DNA of 64,000 nucleotides from Fragilariopsis cylindrus CCMP1102. Its lineage: Eukaryota; Bacillariophyta; Bacillariophyceae; Bacillariales; Bacillariaceae. Below are positions 53,323-64,000 of the stretch, piece by piece. The notes below the pieces were generated by a model that worked only from the letters and a program-made list of their open reading frames with translations, searched no databases and had not been told where the DNA came from. Position 1 is the first letter of the stretch. Each line of letters starts with the position of its first letter. The stretch spans positions 62,001-126,000 of the forward strand of contig FMBT01000372.1 in assembly GCA_900095095.1 (NCBI GenBank), given 5' to 3'. Position numbers and translations under genes: made by a program.

Positions 53323-55110
53323 TTATTGGGGAGCTTTCAAATACTCCAAACCTTCTGTAACCTTAGCAGAGACTATCACGTCGCCTTCTTTAACATCTTG
53401 AAGAAAATCTGAGCCTTCAATTACGTATCCAAACACTGGGTATCGACCATCTAATACATTTTTACCAGCTGGGGTAAGATCAGAATCAAAGAGTAACCAA
53501 AAGAATTGCGAACTTCCTGAATTAGGATCGTATTCGTCACGTGCCCAACCCATCGCACCGTAGGCAGAAAATGGCAAAATAGTTGCCTCACCACCTCGAC
53601 CTTCTTCCTCAATTGTTGTTTCGTAAATAGGACCCTTGTCTCCCTGTATGAAGATTTCACTTGGAATAAGTCGTTCTCCCTTTGGTCCTTGACCGATGGA
53701 CTTGCTAGCTTTTCCACCCGTGTACCCTGTAGCTTCACCGTCAGGTTCACCAGTCTGCACAACAAAACCATCCGATCGTTGAATTTTCATATTGTTGTAA
53801 AATCCCTTACTGACAAGTTCTACAAAGTTTCCACCCGTTACAGGAGCTATCATTTAAAGAAAAGAGAAGGTGCGGGGAGCGAAGGTGAGGAGAAAGAAAG
53901 GAAAAATCATACTGCATGAGCGACTTTGGGGTGATGTTATCGTAGTAGTAGTATTATACGAAGATAATTTCATAACCATTTTCTTGCTGATTCCATGATG
54001 ATGATTTATATTTATATTTCATTTCATTTCATTCGGTTGCACATTATTTATTTCAATTTACGTACCTGTGTAACCATCGATGATCATAGTCAATTTCGCT
54101 TCGGGGAAGTTCACACCATCAATATCAAATTGTGCTCCATCCTCACCTTTTTTGATTAACATTTCTACCTTAGCTCTTCGTTGCAATTGTGGCAAATCTG
54201 AATATTGTGGAGGGACAGGAGTTGTATATCCAGCAGGGATCATTTGTTCCTCTAACGTTGTTAATAACGTAGCAGCCTTCTGTTGTGCATTGAATGCATT
54301 ATCTAATGCATTCTGTTCTTCTATTGAGCCAGAAAATGCATCCTGACTACTTTTAATTGCAGTTGCTAACGGGTCCATTGCAGAATCAATTTCCTTCATA
54401 GTATCGATACAAACATTTGATTCACGGCAATTTGCTGCCATTTTAGCTACCTTCTTACTTGCTAAAATTTTCTTAACCTGTTTCGCTCCATCAGCTGCAG
54501 TAGCTTTTCTTTTCGATGATACATCTTGCTTAATTGTTTCAATTTCTTTTTGTAATTCTCGAACCTAGAATCAAGATGTTTAAAATTAGAATTAGAAAAG
54601 AAAATGTTAATATAGAATTGAAAAAGAGAAGATGGAAGATGCGAAACAAATAAAATAAATAGGTTCACACCACATCACACACAATACTAATACATGAATA
54701 CGTAAATAACATACCTCCTTATTTTTAATTGGTAGTCCTAATCGTAATAAAGATTCTGCATCCTTATTGACTCGACTACCTGTAGCTGATGCCATATCCC
54801 TTGCCTCAGCCGCCATACCATTATGTTGAATAATATCATTCAACCCACCAGTATTACCAGCGAAGTGTGTAGATACCTGTCCTGCAATCATTGTTGGTGA
54901 TGCCCATAAGAATGCACTCATTGCAGCAGTTGCACATATATTAGTAAACACATTATTATTGATGTTACGTTCGGCATGGAGTGCTGTTCCTGTCGTTGTG
55001 GCTGCTACTGCTGTTTGTCGTGTGTTCAATGATGGATTGTTGGTAAAGGCTGTCACTGTTAATGGCGTGACGGCCAAAATGTAAAAAAGAGTTGTGGAAT
55101 CAAATTTCAT
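53323..55110 (-). CDS. Thylakoid-lumen cyclophilin-type PPIase (CYP38/TLP40-like)
   Basis: Three exons, 55110..54715, 54564..54066 and 53846..53323, join in phases 0 and 1 and give 472 residues. In plants the homologue assists photosystem II assembly in the lumen. The N-terminus is a signal peptide ending VTAFTNN (the diatom A-F plastid motif). A transit region and a second hydrophobic segment (ICATAAMSAFLWASPTMIAG) suited to thylakoid import follow. The middle helical domain (VRELQKEIETIKQDV...DSAMDPLATAIKSSQDAF...AATLLTTLEEQMIPAGY) matches the PsbQ-like helical part. Then come FDIDGVNFPEAKLTMIIDGYTGPVTGGNFVELV and the cyclophilin-like C-terminus (FYNNMKIQRSDGFVVQTGEPDG, SSQFFWLLFDSDLTPAG, LDGRYPVFGYVIEGSDFL). 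As in plant CYP38, several catalytic PPIase residues are not conserved. Identification is secure. Confidence 0.93.
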
Positions 55111-55860
55111 GATATAGGCTTATTAAATTCCAAAAGCTACAGTACTACTTGATTAGTAAGGAGTGGTAATTGTTTGTAGATCGTTTGGTCAATGTAATGA
55201 ACGGTATACAGTAAACTAAAATGGAATCGGATCTTATGTACAAGCAAGACGAATGTACTGTGTTGTATGCTATCGTTATTGACCCACAAATTTCGGATCA
55301 ATCCATCAGTGAATCATCGAAGCTGTCGTGTTGTGTTGCTAAAGTAAGCAGCGAAACTAGTACACCATCCAAAAGAAATCTCTATGACGTCCCTACTTCA
55401 AAGTACGTTGATTCGTGACTAAACGAATCCCATTTTACGCACATGATAGATGCATTCTGAATTCTCAATACCATGTACATGATTTTGTGAAATGAAACAA
55501 TCAGTAATCCAATAAAATCATCACGTTAATCGCTCGTGATTGATATTGCGTGACTGAATGTCATGTGTGATTGACGATCGATCACAAAAAAAGGGGTTCT
55601 CGAAAGTTGATGTCGAAAGATGTCAAAAAGATGCCCGAGTTTTTGATTTTTTGAAAAGAATTCTAGAATTCTGTCAAATAAAAAGCAAAGCGACGAAAAG
55701 TATCTTTTGGTCATGTGTGTATGTATTGGAAAACATGAAATGAGAACCGCAAACATCCATGTAACCATTCTAAAGAAAAAGCGACAACTAAGCAAAAAGT
55801 GGCCGACGACAAATATAATAGAGAAATAAAAGCACCCATTAATCGATAGAAACTCTCACA
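55111..55860. other. Divergent intergenic region
   Basis: Upstream regions of the cyclophilin gene (-) and the 2OG-oxygenase-like gene (+). A 65-codon plus frame at 55221-55418 (MESDLMYKQDECT) has no recognisable content and is left out as weak. Confidence 0.45.
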
Positions 55861-57278
55861 ATGCCACCAAACATTAATCAGATCTGGGATTCTACCATAG
55901 TAGCTTCAAAGCGATTTGATCGTGATCATCATTATCGTCGTAATTTCGATGATGAGGATGATTCTGAACTTTTTGTTGCTGATGATACTAATCTATTTAC
56001 TTCTACTTTGAAGCCAACGACAACGACAACAAAAATCGATGACGATAATAATGATTATGATGGACGAAAACTATGGAAGAAAATCGTACGGAAGGAAATT
56101 GTTGTAGCAATCGACAGTGATGATGAGGAAGAAGAAGATAAAGAAGACATGGCAATCAAATCTGCGTTATCTAGTATCATTGTTCTCGACAATGAAGCAG
56201 AAAATAAAGAATGGTTGAATCGAGTTCAGGGTCGTCTATCTAACGTCTCTTCTGAATTACTACAAGGATTACGGTAAGTCCAGTTGTTCAAGTATCATCC
56301 ACAATACAAGAGAAAAATTGTTCGCTGTCTTTCGCGGTGCGGAGTAATACGCTCCCTCTACGTATTTCTTCTTCTTCTTCTTACAGTACTAACTCATTTC
56401 GCTCTTTATCTAACATCATTTGTATTTGCTATTTATAGGAAACATGCTCCCAATATAGATGATATGTCAACTGTAGCAGATTTTAATGATAATCTATTGT
56501 ACCATATGAAAAGAGAATATGGATTAGATAATTTTATTTGTGATGATGACGATGAATATGGACACTTACGTTCTAGTCATGTACAGGAGTTAGAAGAAAC
56601 ATTACAGGCCGATGAATATATAGGTTCCTTCTTAACTACTAAATCAACGACAGCGCAACCACCACATGTCGATTATACTTGGGAAGTTCTTGAGCAATAC
56701 GGAGAAGAAAATCCTACACAAAGCTTGATGCTTGGCTTCTTTCCTTTAACAGAAGAAGGTATGTGTGTCGTATATATAGATATATAGAGAGATAGATATT
56801 ATGCTACAAATGCGCAATGTTAAATCATTGCGATCGATACTTGTTCCGTTTGCTTAATATCAATCAACTTACTTGTACATATATATTTATCTTTGTTTAC
56901 TTTTTTAAAGGCATGTTTCTACAGATATGGCCTACGGCGAGTACTAATTTGTCAATTGATGGGAACATTATTGAGGGAGAAATTATCTTTATTCCGTATA
57001 AAAAAATACTAATAGTACCAGCTACAACGATTCATGGTGGTGGATTCCGAACGACAACATTCGTAGAGGAACCAGGCCGATGTGGTAATTTACGTTTTCA
57101 TTTGTATTTAGCAGCTTCAGCTACTACCGGTACTGGTACTAGTGCTGGTACTGGTGCTACTCTACCCGCACATCAAACTAATAAATACACCGAACCACAT
57201 GATAAAACAAAAGAATTAAGTAGACGATATGTTGACTCGAAATATATGCAAGTTCTACTTCAAAGTTTATTTGTTTAA
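55861..57278 (+). CDS. 2-oxoglutarate/Fe(II)-dependent oxygenase-like protein
   Basis: Three exons, 55861..56273, 56439..56758 and 56911..57278, join in phases 2 and 1 (donors GTAAGT and GTATGT) and give 366 residues. The first 130 residues are acidic and disordered. Then come DDMSTVADFNDNLLYHMKREYGLDNFI and a conserved-looking core. PHVDYTWEVLEQ contains an H-x-D, IPYKKILIVPATTIHGGGFRT a distal His, and GNLRFHLYLA an Arg on a following strand. H-x-D...H...R is the metal/2OG-binding pattern of the double-stranded beta-helix oxygenases. The fold assignment is inference from these motifs only. The substrate is unknown. A Thr/Gly/Ala-rich insertion lies near the C-terminus. Confidence 0.66.
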
Positions 57279-57754
57279 TAATAATATATAAAGAAAGTAA
57301 AAAAATGAACAAAATACTGGTTCATATTTGTATATTATTTTGTTACTATCATAAAGCTAACTATTACTAGTAATCATCTTTGGTATTACCCCTACTACAT
57401 ATTACAATTGGAAACAAAATATACTAAGTCTTCAATACCAGTAGTAGCTATTTAACGTGTCTACATACTGTAGTACAAGTGGCATAAATTGATACAATTT
57501 ATTCGTTCGGGACTGACGTAGCTAGTCCATGACTAAATCAGTCCCGTACAATCTTTTTGAAACGTCAGTGAATTAGTCGCGTTGTATTACACATCAGGTG
57601 ATGTCATCACCATGACAACCGCATCATCAATGATAGGAATTATGACAACTGACAATGTGAATACAGTAGTAGGTCGTTGAACTGCAGATTAAAACATAAA
57701 TAAGAAATCTAAAGACGAATACAATCAACCCACAATACCATCATACACACAACA
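57279..57754. other. Intergenic with a hairpin
   Basis: Contains the 9-bp-stem inverted repeat at 57508-57546 and the promoter of the plastid PDZ gene. Confidence 0.5.
57508..57546. repeat. Perfect 9-bp inverted repeat
   Basis: CGGGACTGA (57508-57516) and TCAGTCCCG (57538-57546) flank a 21-nt loop, in the spacer between two plus-strand genes. It might act as a terminator-like or regulatory fold. Unproven. Confidence 0.7.
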
Positions 57755-58531
57755 ATGAAGAGCCTACTGACAATTTCTGCCACCCTCCTTCTACCATTGG
57801 TAGCCAATCTTGGCTCCGTTACATCGTTCGGCTTGATCGCGCCATTGTCAACTGGAACAGCAAGCACATCGACACTAGTATCACCATCATGCTCAAGCAC
57901 TACTGCTCTTTTCATGGGGAAAGAAGAAGAAGATCTATTGAGAGCTGCACGTTCATCCCGATCGGCAGGAAATGATGACGAAGTAGTAGAGTTACAAAAA
58001 CCATTGGGACTTGTATTAAACCAAGATGATGCCGGTAACGTTTACGTTGAGACTGTTGCCGCGAGGGGAAACGCAGCACGAACTGGAAAGGTACGTACTA
58101 TAAACTGTCATATGAACTCTGTAGAATGAAACAAAGAAATCATTACCGCCAAGTTTGTCTTTTTTTAATTTTGTATCTAAACTAAACAAATTTACTTTTT
58201 TATATTTATTTCTATTATTATTTAAATTGCAGGTGAAGGAAGGAGACATTGTTACTATGGTTTCTGCTACGTTCGGTGATCAAATGTGGTCAACCCGGGG
58301 GTAGGACTTACTAGAGTGTTAACGGCCATTCGTGTTAGAACTGGACCTAGAGTATCACTTGTATTCGAATCACAGAATCAATACAAGAAAAAGGCTGCCT
58401 CGACTTCGAAACAGCAACAAGCAATGAAAGATGCCAGAGAAGCTGCACAAGCTAAGAAGGATACATTGCTTTCAGAATTAGAGCAAGATGAAACAAAATT
58501 GAAGAAGGGTAAATTTCTTGGTCTATTTTAA
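57755..58531 (+). CDS. Plastid-targeted PDZ-domain protein, one-base frame break
   Basis: Exon 1 (57755..58090) and exon 2 (58233..58531) join in phase 0 (donor AAG|GTACGT, acceptor ATTGCAG). The leader MKSLLTISATLLLPLVANLGSVTSFGL is a signal peptide plus the diatom plastid S/A-F motif. The mature domain reads VELQKPLGLVLNQDDAGNVYVETVAARGNAARTGKVKEGDIVTMVSATFGDQMWSTRG, the carboxylate-binding loop (P-L-G-L) and strand pattern of a PDZ domain. The frame then breaks at the GGGGG run (58297-58301). The other frame continues directly with VGLTRVLTAIRVRTGPRVSLVFESQ and a charged helical tail ending KKGKFLGLF. One more G would restore a single protein, so I expect an assembly error. Function in the plastid is unknown. 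Confidence 0.82.
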
Positions 58532-58733
58532 TTACTGTACTGAAAAAACATTTTAAGTAATTTATTTTATGAAACATATATATTCATCTTAAATGCGTAT
58601 ATCCTAGTATAGACAAAAGTAGGAAATCAATTCTATAGATACAAAAAAAGATAACAACGATAATAAATATAATGATCGCCCATCCCCGCACAAATAAAGC
58701 ATGGTTTTTTCTACTGTCTTGTCGATTACAGAA

Positions 58734-61339
58734 TTACATGTAGACTTTCTTTTGACATTGTAAACACATGTTTCGATAAATACTGTTCATTTCCCTGTTC
58801 GTCTCTAATTGGACTTGATGTAGATTTTCGTTTGCTTTACGTTCAGTTGTTGCCACAGCAGCATCGAGTTCTACTTTATGAGATGATCTCTCCATTTCAA
58901 GAATTTTATCTGTAATTCTAGTCACTTCATCTCGATCCCGTTCGAGAAATTCGCACCGACTTCTTAGTTCAGCGACCAGTGCAGGCCAGGGATTTTCCTC
59001 CGCAGCAGCTTTCAAAGTAGAGATCCAAGATGTATCGTTTGCATTAGAAGTTGATATCTCAAATGATCCTTACCACCAGATGCATCATCGTCATGTTGTG
59101 TTCCGGATACATCTTGGTGTAATACAGAAGACAATAGACTCTGGTAGCCCGATTGGTCTTGCATCAATTCAGATAATACTTCTAGTCGCTCTAACACATC
59201 GGTTTCGTACTCATTCCCCTCCCCTTGACAAGTCATCATGTCTTTGAGATTATTCAGTAAGGTCAAAGTCTCATCCAGGACTACAGAATCACTCATCGTA
59301 TTCGATGCGTTCGTTTCTTCACCATTACCGTTCGCAGAATTTGCAGGCGATTCTATCGGTTTTGAGGGATCTTCGTCGTCAGCATCATTGAAGTATCCGT
59401 CTGTATTATCAAGGAGAGACTGTAGCTCTTCTTCCTTTGATTCTGGTGATTTGGCGTCAGTACGTATCATTGTAGTGGCAGCAGCAGCAGCAGCAGCAGC
59501 AGAAGGAAACGCACTGGGAGAATCCTCTGATTCAGCTTGGATATTGTCGTTGCAATTAATTTCATTTAAAATTGCGGTACGTTCCAGATCCATTTCCTCT
59601 AATTCATCCATGAGTTCATCAATCTTTCCCATTGATTCAGAAGGAGCACTTTCTACACTAACAGCAGAAGAATAAGAATCACCCGAATTATCACCATAAA
59701 TATTTTGCTGCTGTCGCGTGGACGACGCCTTCCGGATCGGAGACAATATTTCCAAACCGGCACCCCCTATCATATTTCTCGTAGCACTTTCATTCAATGC
59801 CTTCTTATTGATATCTGCATCCAGCAGTAGTTTCCATTCTTTTACCTCTGTATCGTGTTTTCGTTCTAGATGCACGTAACGAGCATGGGCCTCTTCTAGT
59901 TGAGTTTTCAAATCGGTATTATTACTAATTTCCATTTCAATGTGTTGGTCTTGATCGTTGACTTTACTTTTCCAAGCCTCCAATTCTTCTTCGTGTAGAC
60001 CCTCAAGTTCTTTGGTATAGCAATGGAATTCATCTTTCAACAAATTTGTTGATGATTTTAATTTCTGATTCTCTTCTCTCAAATCTTGATTGGCATTTAT
60101 CTGTTGATGTAACATATCACGAGCATCTTCCATATCGTTTTGACAGGATCGGATCTCACTTTCATGTTTGGAATTAATTTCTTTTGTAGAATCTTGCCAT
60201 GATTTCTTTTCAGTTTCATATTGAAAGAGAAGATCATGATGTTGCAAATCACGTTTTTGAAGCCGATTTTTGTAGTCATCAAGTTCATCCTTTTGCGATT
60301 GTTGAACCTTTTTAGATTCCTCTATTTGAGCTTGGAGGTTCCGCATCTTATTGTTAGATTCCAATAATTCTTGTTGTTGTTGGTGTTGCAATGATTTATT
60401 TGTAGGACTGACCCAGTCGGTGGTTTTATGCATCTTCGATGAGAGTGTCGTCGGCGTCATCACCGCTACAGCAGTGCCACCGTCACCGCCACCACCTGCC
60501 GATGATCCTGTCCACCTAGGTATTTTTGTCTTACTACGAGTAGGCGAAAACAGATCATCCTGATCCTGTTCCCATTGTTTTTGTTGATCATAAACCTTGG
60601 CTTGGATGGAGTTCATTTTATCTTGTAATTTGACATTTTCTACTTGTTGAGATTGCCACTCGTTCTGTAGTTTTGTATTGCGTGACGATAGCTTTTGTAT
60701 CAATGGTGTTGATGATGATACTGTTGATAAATTCAGATCATCATCATTTACCTTCACAGAAGATTCCGGATTCACTTTTTCTGACTGACCTGATTTTTGA
60801 ATTCTACTAGCATTAGTTGTGGCAGTATTCCTTGGAGACGATTCTATCTGTGCCTTCTGAAGGTTAATCATTTGACCCATTAGCTGTTCCTGTTCAGCTG
60901 TTGCCGCCTGAAGCATTTTTTTCCACGCTGGTTCACGGTTTTCTCTATTATTTGTGCTACTGACATTGGTGGTAGCAGATTCATCCACTTCTTCTTGTGA
61001 CGTTTCTAACATATCGTCGTCGTCGTCGTCGTCGTCATTACCTTCGTCTTCAGTTTCCCATTGGTTCAATAACTCTTCGTCGCTACTGCTATCAAATCCT
61101 TTACTATTTTGATGAGGTTGATCGGCATATCTTAGTTGCTGTACTGCTACGACCCCTTTGTGAATTGAATGGTCATTATTATCCTGCTGCACAATGATTT
61201 CTTCATCCCCTCCACGATCATCATCATCATCGTCGTCGTCATCGTTATCATCGTCATCAAACAAGTAATCCATATTGCTTTCCCCAGCTCCGATTTCTTT
61301 CAGAATGTTTCGATACATATCATCCCCAGTGTACGGCAT
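58734..61339 (-). CDS. Coiled-coil protein with acidic N-terminus, frame changes once near the C-terminus
   Basis: The main frame (61339..59012) starts MPYTGDDMYRNILKEIGAGESNMDYLFDD, then poly-Asp. It holds two long coiled-coil zones (KLQNEWQSQQVENVKLQDKMNSIQAKVYDQQKQWEQ; then NQDLREENQKLKSS to KHDTEVKEWKLLLDADIN). SVLHQDVSGTQHDDDASG comes near its end. Near 59065 the frame shifts by one. The other frame carries ISTSNANDTSWISTLKAAAEENPWPALVAELRSRCEFLERDRDEVTRITDKIL, ending CLQCQKKVYM at 58734. The two belong together because the second has no start of its own and continues the coiled-coil character. I recognise no family. A structural role (basal body, cytoskeleton or division-related) is speculation. 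Confidence 0.7.
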
Positions 61340-62593
61340 ATTTATAATCCGCTTTCTTTTTCTCTTCTGTATTCTGGACCGCCGTACTACTTCATATATT
61401 TTATGTATATTCCAATGGTTTTAGATTTTTTATCTCAACGATCGTGGACAGATGCATAGATCATGTGTGTTTCCACCTTGCATCGATGTTGCTGTTAAGG
61501 TTTTATTAATGGCGGAAACTTTTTTTTATTTTCTCAAGTCAGAAGCTAATAGCTAGTGTACGTACAAAATACCTAAACAGATTCAACGCGGCGGGCCCAA
61601 TTTTCTTTCAAAAAACGCTGGCCCAGCCATGAAACAAGAAGCAATAAAAAGCTGAAAATCAAATCAAGATTCCAGATGAAGAAATAATAATTTTTGTAAA
61701 CTAGTGGGGTTTTTCAATATACAATGGTCATTCAATCTTTGCTAGCGACCTTCATAAACAAGCTAAATCGACAAAGGAAGACTGTAGGGAGGAACTCAAC
61801 TTTACCACAATATTTCAGCATCATGGTGTACATCTTTTGTACAGTTCAACAACAATATGAATGGATAAAACATCATAATCCCTATACTTAAGTACCACTG
61901 AGATAATTGAAGGTATATTTATGCAGTATTTATTCTCCAATGTGTGCTTACATCGACTTGATTTGATCTGATTTGATCTGATTATGTGACTGATATGATT
62001 CTACTGGTATAATTACCTTCTAGGGAGGGCCTTCCTTCCTTCCTTCCTCAATTTCATAATATAGTTACTACTTCAACAAGCCTTTTCTTATAGAGAGGTC
62101 CACTACTAATTGACTAACAACATACATACCATACTGGTATATGCATATTTATGCATCACGTGAACAACTTCTCTTTGAAGAGCCACATGGTGTTGTTTGA
62201 TCATACATCTCTGCTCTGTGAGCATTTTGAACCACAAAAAAAGTACCCAGATCGCGAAAAAAGAACGTACATGGTATCATCACGTATAACGCGTGTGTGC
62301 ACATAACAAAAAAATAAATCTTGACAGGTAGGCTCGGAAAGTTAGGTAAGCCTCCAGTAGTTTCGGTGAATCCAATCTTCTCTCAAGTGAACCTAACCGG
62401 CATCACATAGACGTTTATTTCATTTTCTGCTATCATAAAAATCTCTCCGCTTTCGCGATTTTAATAGGAAGAGGAGAGCTACGAACGTAGGACACAAAAA
62501 CTTCTACTACTGTAGTTCTACTACTATTACTAACACTAAACATACTATCACCCTCACAATTGCGTTGAGTCAAGTTCTCGATATCTTTTCACC
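61340..62593. other. Intergenic, about 1.25 kb
   Basis: Divergent upstream region of the coiled-coil gene (-) and PLC (+). It holds a (CCTT)n tract at about 62030-62048, TGATTTGATC repeats near 61965 and a GGGCCC-centred stretch near 61595. No gene was recognised. Confidence 0.45.
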
Positions 62594-64000
62594 ATGGCTA
62601 AATCTACCAAGGTCAGCTCCTACCTCGATCAAATGGCTGCAGATGCCAAGGAAGTGAAGAAAATTATATCCAATTCCAAGAAAAATATATCGGAGAATGA
62701 GCCCGCTGTTACATTACAGAATGCTTTGACGGCCTTACCTACAAACATAAGTGTACATAAAGGGTTCCAGTTCTTAGAATCACTTCTAGGGGTGCATGGA
62801 AGAATCGTGTTATTACATTATCAAGCGATAAACAAGCATTCTTCATCACACACGCGAAGCTGTCCAATAATGTTCGTGCACAAGCAGCCTCCTCACTACC
62901 ATTGCCATTTTTTTCTCCAAGCAAAGGTTTACGATGGTCGAATGATTCTGAGCGATATGTCCGCCATCTTGATGTTGCTGATATTGATGCCTGGCAGGTG
63001 GGCGTCGTTGGAACACAGGCATTGGAATTTGCCAAACAATCCATAGGAGAGAGTGATGTGAAAGATATCTTAACAATTTTCCATCATGGTTCTAAAACCC
63101 TATCCTTTCAAGTTCCCGATCAGAAGCATCGTGAGGCATTGGTGGAAGCATTTGCAAGCGTGAAGATTCGTTACAATTTGCTTTCACCCTGGATTCCAAA
63201 TGATCAACTCTTATTGAGGTACATCTATTATGATATTGATGTTGATAAGAATGGAACCGTGTCCTCAAAGGAATTCCGTGAGATTTGTAAACGAGTCAAT
63301 CTCACACCACCATCAAACCTTGATAAGACCTATGCAGAGTTTGCCAAGAGTAGTACAGAGCTTACCATTTCACAAACACGGGAACTCCTTCAATTAGTCG
63401 CTACAGGAGATTCGTGTATGCCGGCAGACAAATTGTGGGATGATCTCTTCGGCAAAGACGTCGAAGAAGTAGGACCTAAAAAGCTTCTGGAATGCTTTTT
63501 CCTTGGTAGTCAAGGAGAATCGAATATGTCTACCAAAGATGCTGAACTGTTTGTGTCGAGTATGAAGAGTCTGGGATTTTCCAGCAAGTCAAAGAAGATT
63601 ACTAAATCAGAATTCACTCATTTTTTGCACTCCAAATATAACGATGCATATGATCCTGCCGCTATCGCTGAGCTTCCTTCCACCGCGAAACTCGATCTAC
63701 CAATGTCCAATTACTGGATCAACACTTCTCACAATACTTATCTTATTGGAGACCAACTCAAATCACGATCGTCTGTCGAAGCCTACGCCAATGCTCTTAA
63801 TAGGGGTTGCAAATGCTTAGAATTGGACTGTTGGGACGGAGATGTAGATAAAGTGACAAAAAATGCATACCAATTATCTTCCATGGACATACACTAACGT
63901 CAAAGATTCGATTCCGAGCCGTTTGTTTATTGGTTCAAAACTACATTAAGGCGAACCCGAATACATATCCTGTCATTTTGAGTCTTGAGAACCATTGCTC
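62594..64000 (+). CDS. Phosphoinositide-specific phospholipase C, 5' part, cut by window edge; two one-base frame breaks
   Basis: PI-PLC cleaves PIP2 to IP3 and diacylglycerol. [23 protein letters not shown] starts at 62594. A PH domain runs from about [10 protein letters not shown] through [29 protein letters not shown] to [14 protein letters not shown]-hands follow ([24 protein letters not shown] and a second, weaker one). The X catalytic box begins [29 protein letters not shown] with the catalytic His, then [17 protein letters not shown]. The frame breaks near 62775 (TTAGAATC) and at the A6 run 63858-63863. In each case the neighbouring frame continues the conserved sequence exactly (after the second: [40 protein letters not shown], with the second catalytic His). 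Missing bases in the assembly are the likely cause. The Y box and C2 domain lie beyond the window. Confidence 0.92.

Noticed and set aside
55221-55418. 65-codon plus-strand frame
   Set aside because: Too short, no homology or splice context recognised; left out.

Overview
The window looks like nuclear DNA of a diatom. It is AT-rich (my eye estimate is well under 40% GC), with dense genes on both strands and short GT-AG introns of about 60-220 nt. Diagnostic content includes diatom-style plastid leaders (signal peptide followed by an A/S-F motif on a CYP38/TLP40-type lumenal cyclophilin, a PDZ protein and an opine-dehydrogenase-like enzyme), a secreted LRR protein with a Cys-rich tail, nucleotide-cyclase remains and many low-complexity Asp/Glu/Asn/Gln/Ser-rich proteins. 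No rRNA, tRNA, CRISPR array or bacterial operon was seen. I cannot name the species.

Layout. 1-0.77 kb: 5' part of N-myristoyltransferase (-), cut by the window edge. 1.5-2.6 kb: type I membrane protein (-). 3.2-4.3 kb: twin hairpins and a GC-rich tandem-cupin gene (+). 4.4-4.7 kb: dead LRR relic. 5.0-6.9 kb: multi-exon unknown gene with a 60-bp triplication (-). 7.5 kb: foldback element. 8.3-9.2 kb: damaged dirigent/allene-oxide-cyclase-like secreted gene (-). 9.4-10.1 kb: decayed coding matter. 10.8-14.7 kb: PX-domain sorting nexin (+). 15.5-17.0 kb: GET3 ATPase (+). 18.1-18.9 kb: GC-richer two-TM protein (-). 19.4-20.8 kb: opine-dehydrogenase-like (-). 21.3-22.0 kb: H-protein-like without the lipoyl lysine (+). 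22.1-27.2 kb: long acidic/coiled-coil/Gln-rich gene (-). 27.8-28.9 kb: Tudor-like gene (+). 29.7-31.7 kb: coiled-coil gene (-). 32.2-33.5 kb: TRM61 (+). 33.8-35.2 kb: LRR protein (-). 36.1-37.4 kb: nucleotide-cyclase pseudogene (+). 38.2-40.2 kb: mitochondrial processing peptidase alpha (-). 41.4-42.5 kb: delta-9 desaturase (+). 42.8-43.9 kb: J-domain protein with a second exon hidden outside its long ORF (-). 44.3-45.8 kb: TPR membrane protein (+). 45.9-48.3 kb: TPR + PDK1-like kinase + degenerate CPPED1-like phosphoesterase (-). 48.9-50.3 kb: GT8 glycosyltransferase (-). 51.2-52.7 kb: kinesin-light-chain-like TPR (-). 53.3-55.1 kb: lumenal cyclophilin (-). 55.9-57.3 kb: 2OG-Fe(II)-oxygenase-like (+). 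57.8-58.5 kb: plastid PDZ protein (+). 58.7-61.3 kb: coiled-coil protein (-). 62.6-64.0 kb: PI-PLC (+), cut by the right edge.

The genes are independent eukaryotic units, not one operon-like system. Three of them serve plastid or lumen functions and two serve mitochondria. GET3 and the TPR membrane protein belong to membrane-protein biogenesis. PLC, the kinase fusion and the dead cyclase belong to signalling.

The most original observation is the single-ORF fusion of TPR repeats, a complete PDK1-like kinase and a catalytically degraded CPPED1-like phosphoesterase. Also notable are an H-protein homologue with Ser in place of the lipoyl Lys, GET3 with a broken zinc CxxC, and a compositionally foreign tandem-cupin gene. 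Several otherwise well-conserved genes change frame by one base at or near homopolymers. That pattern more likely reflects assembly error than gene decay.
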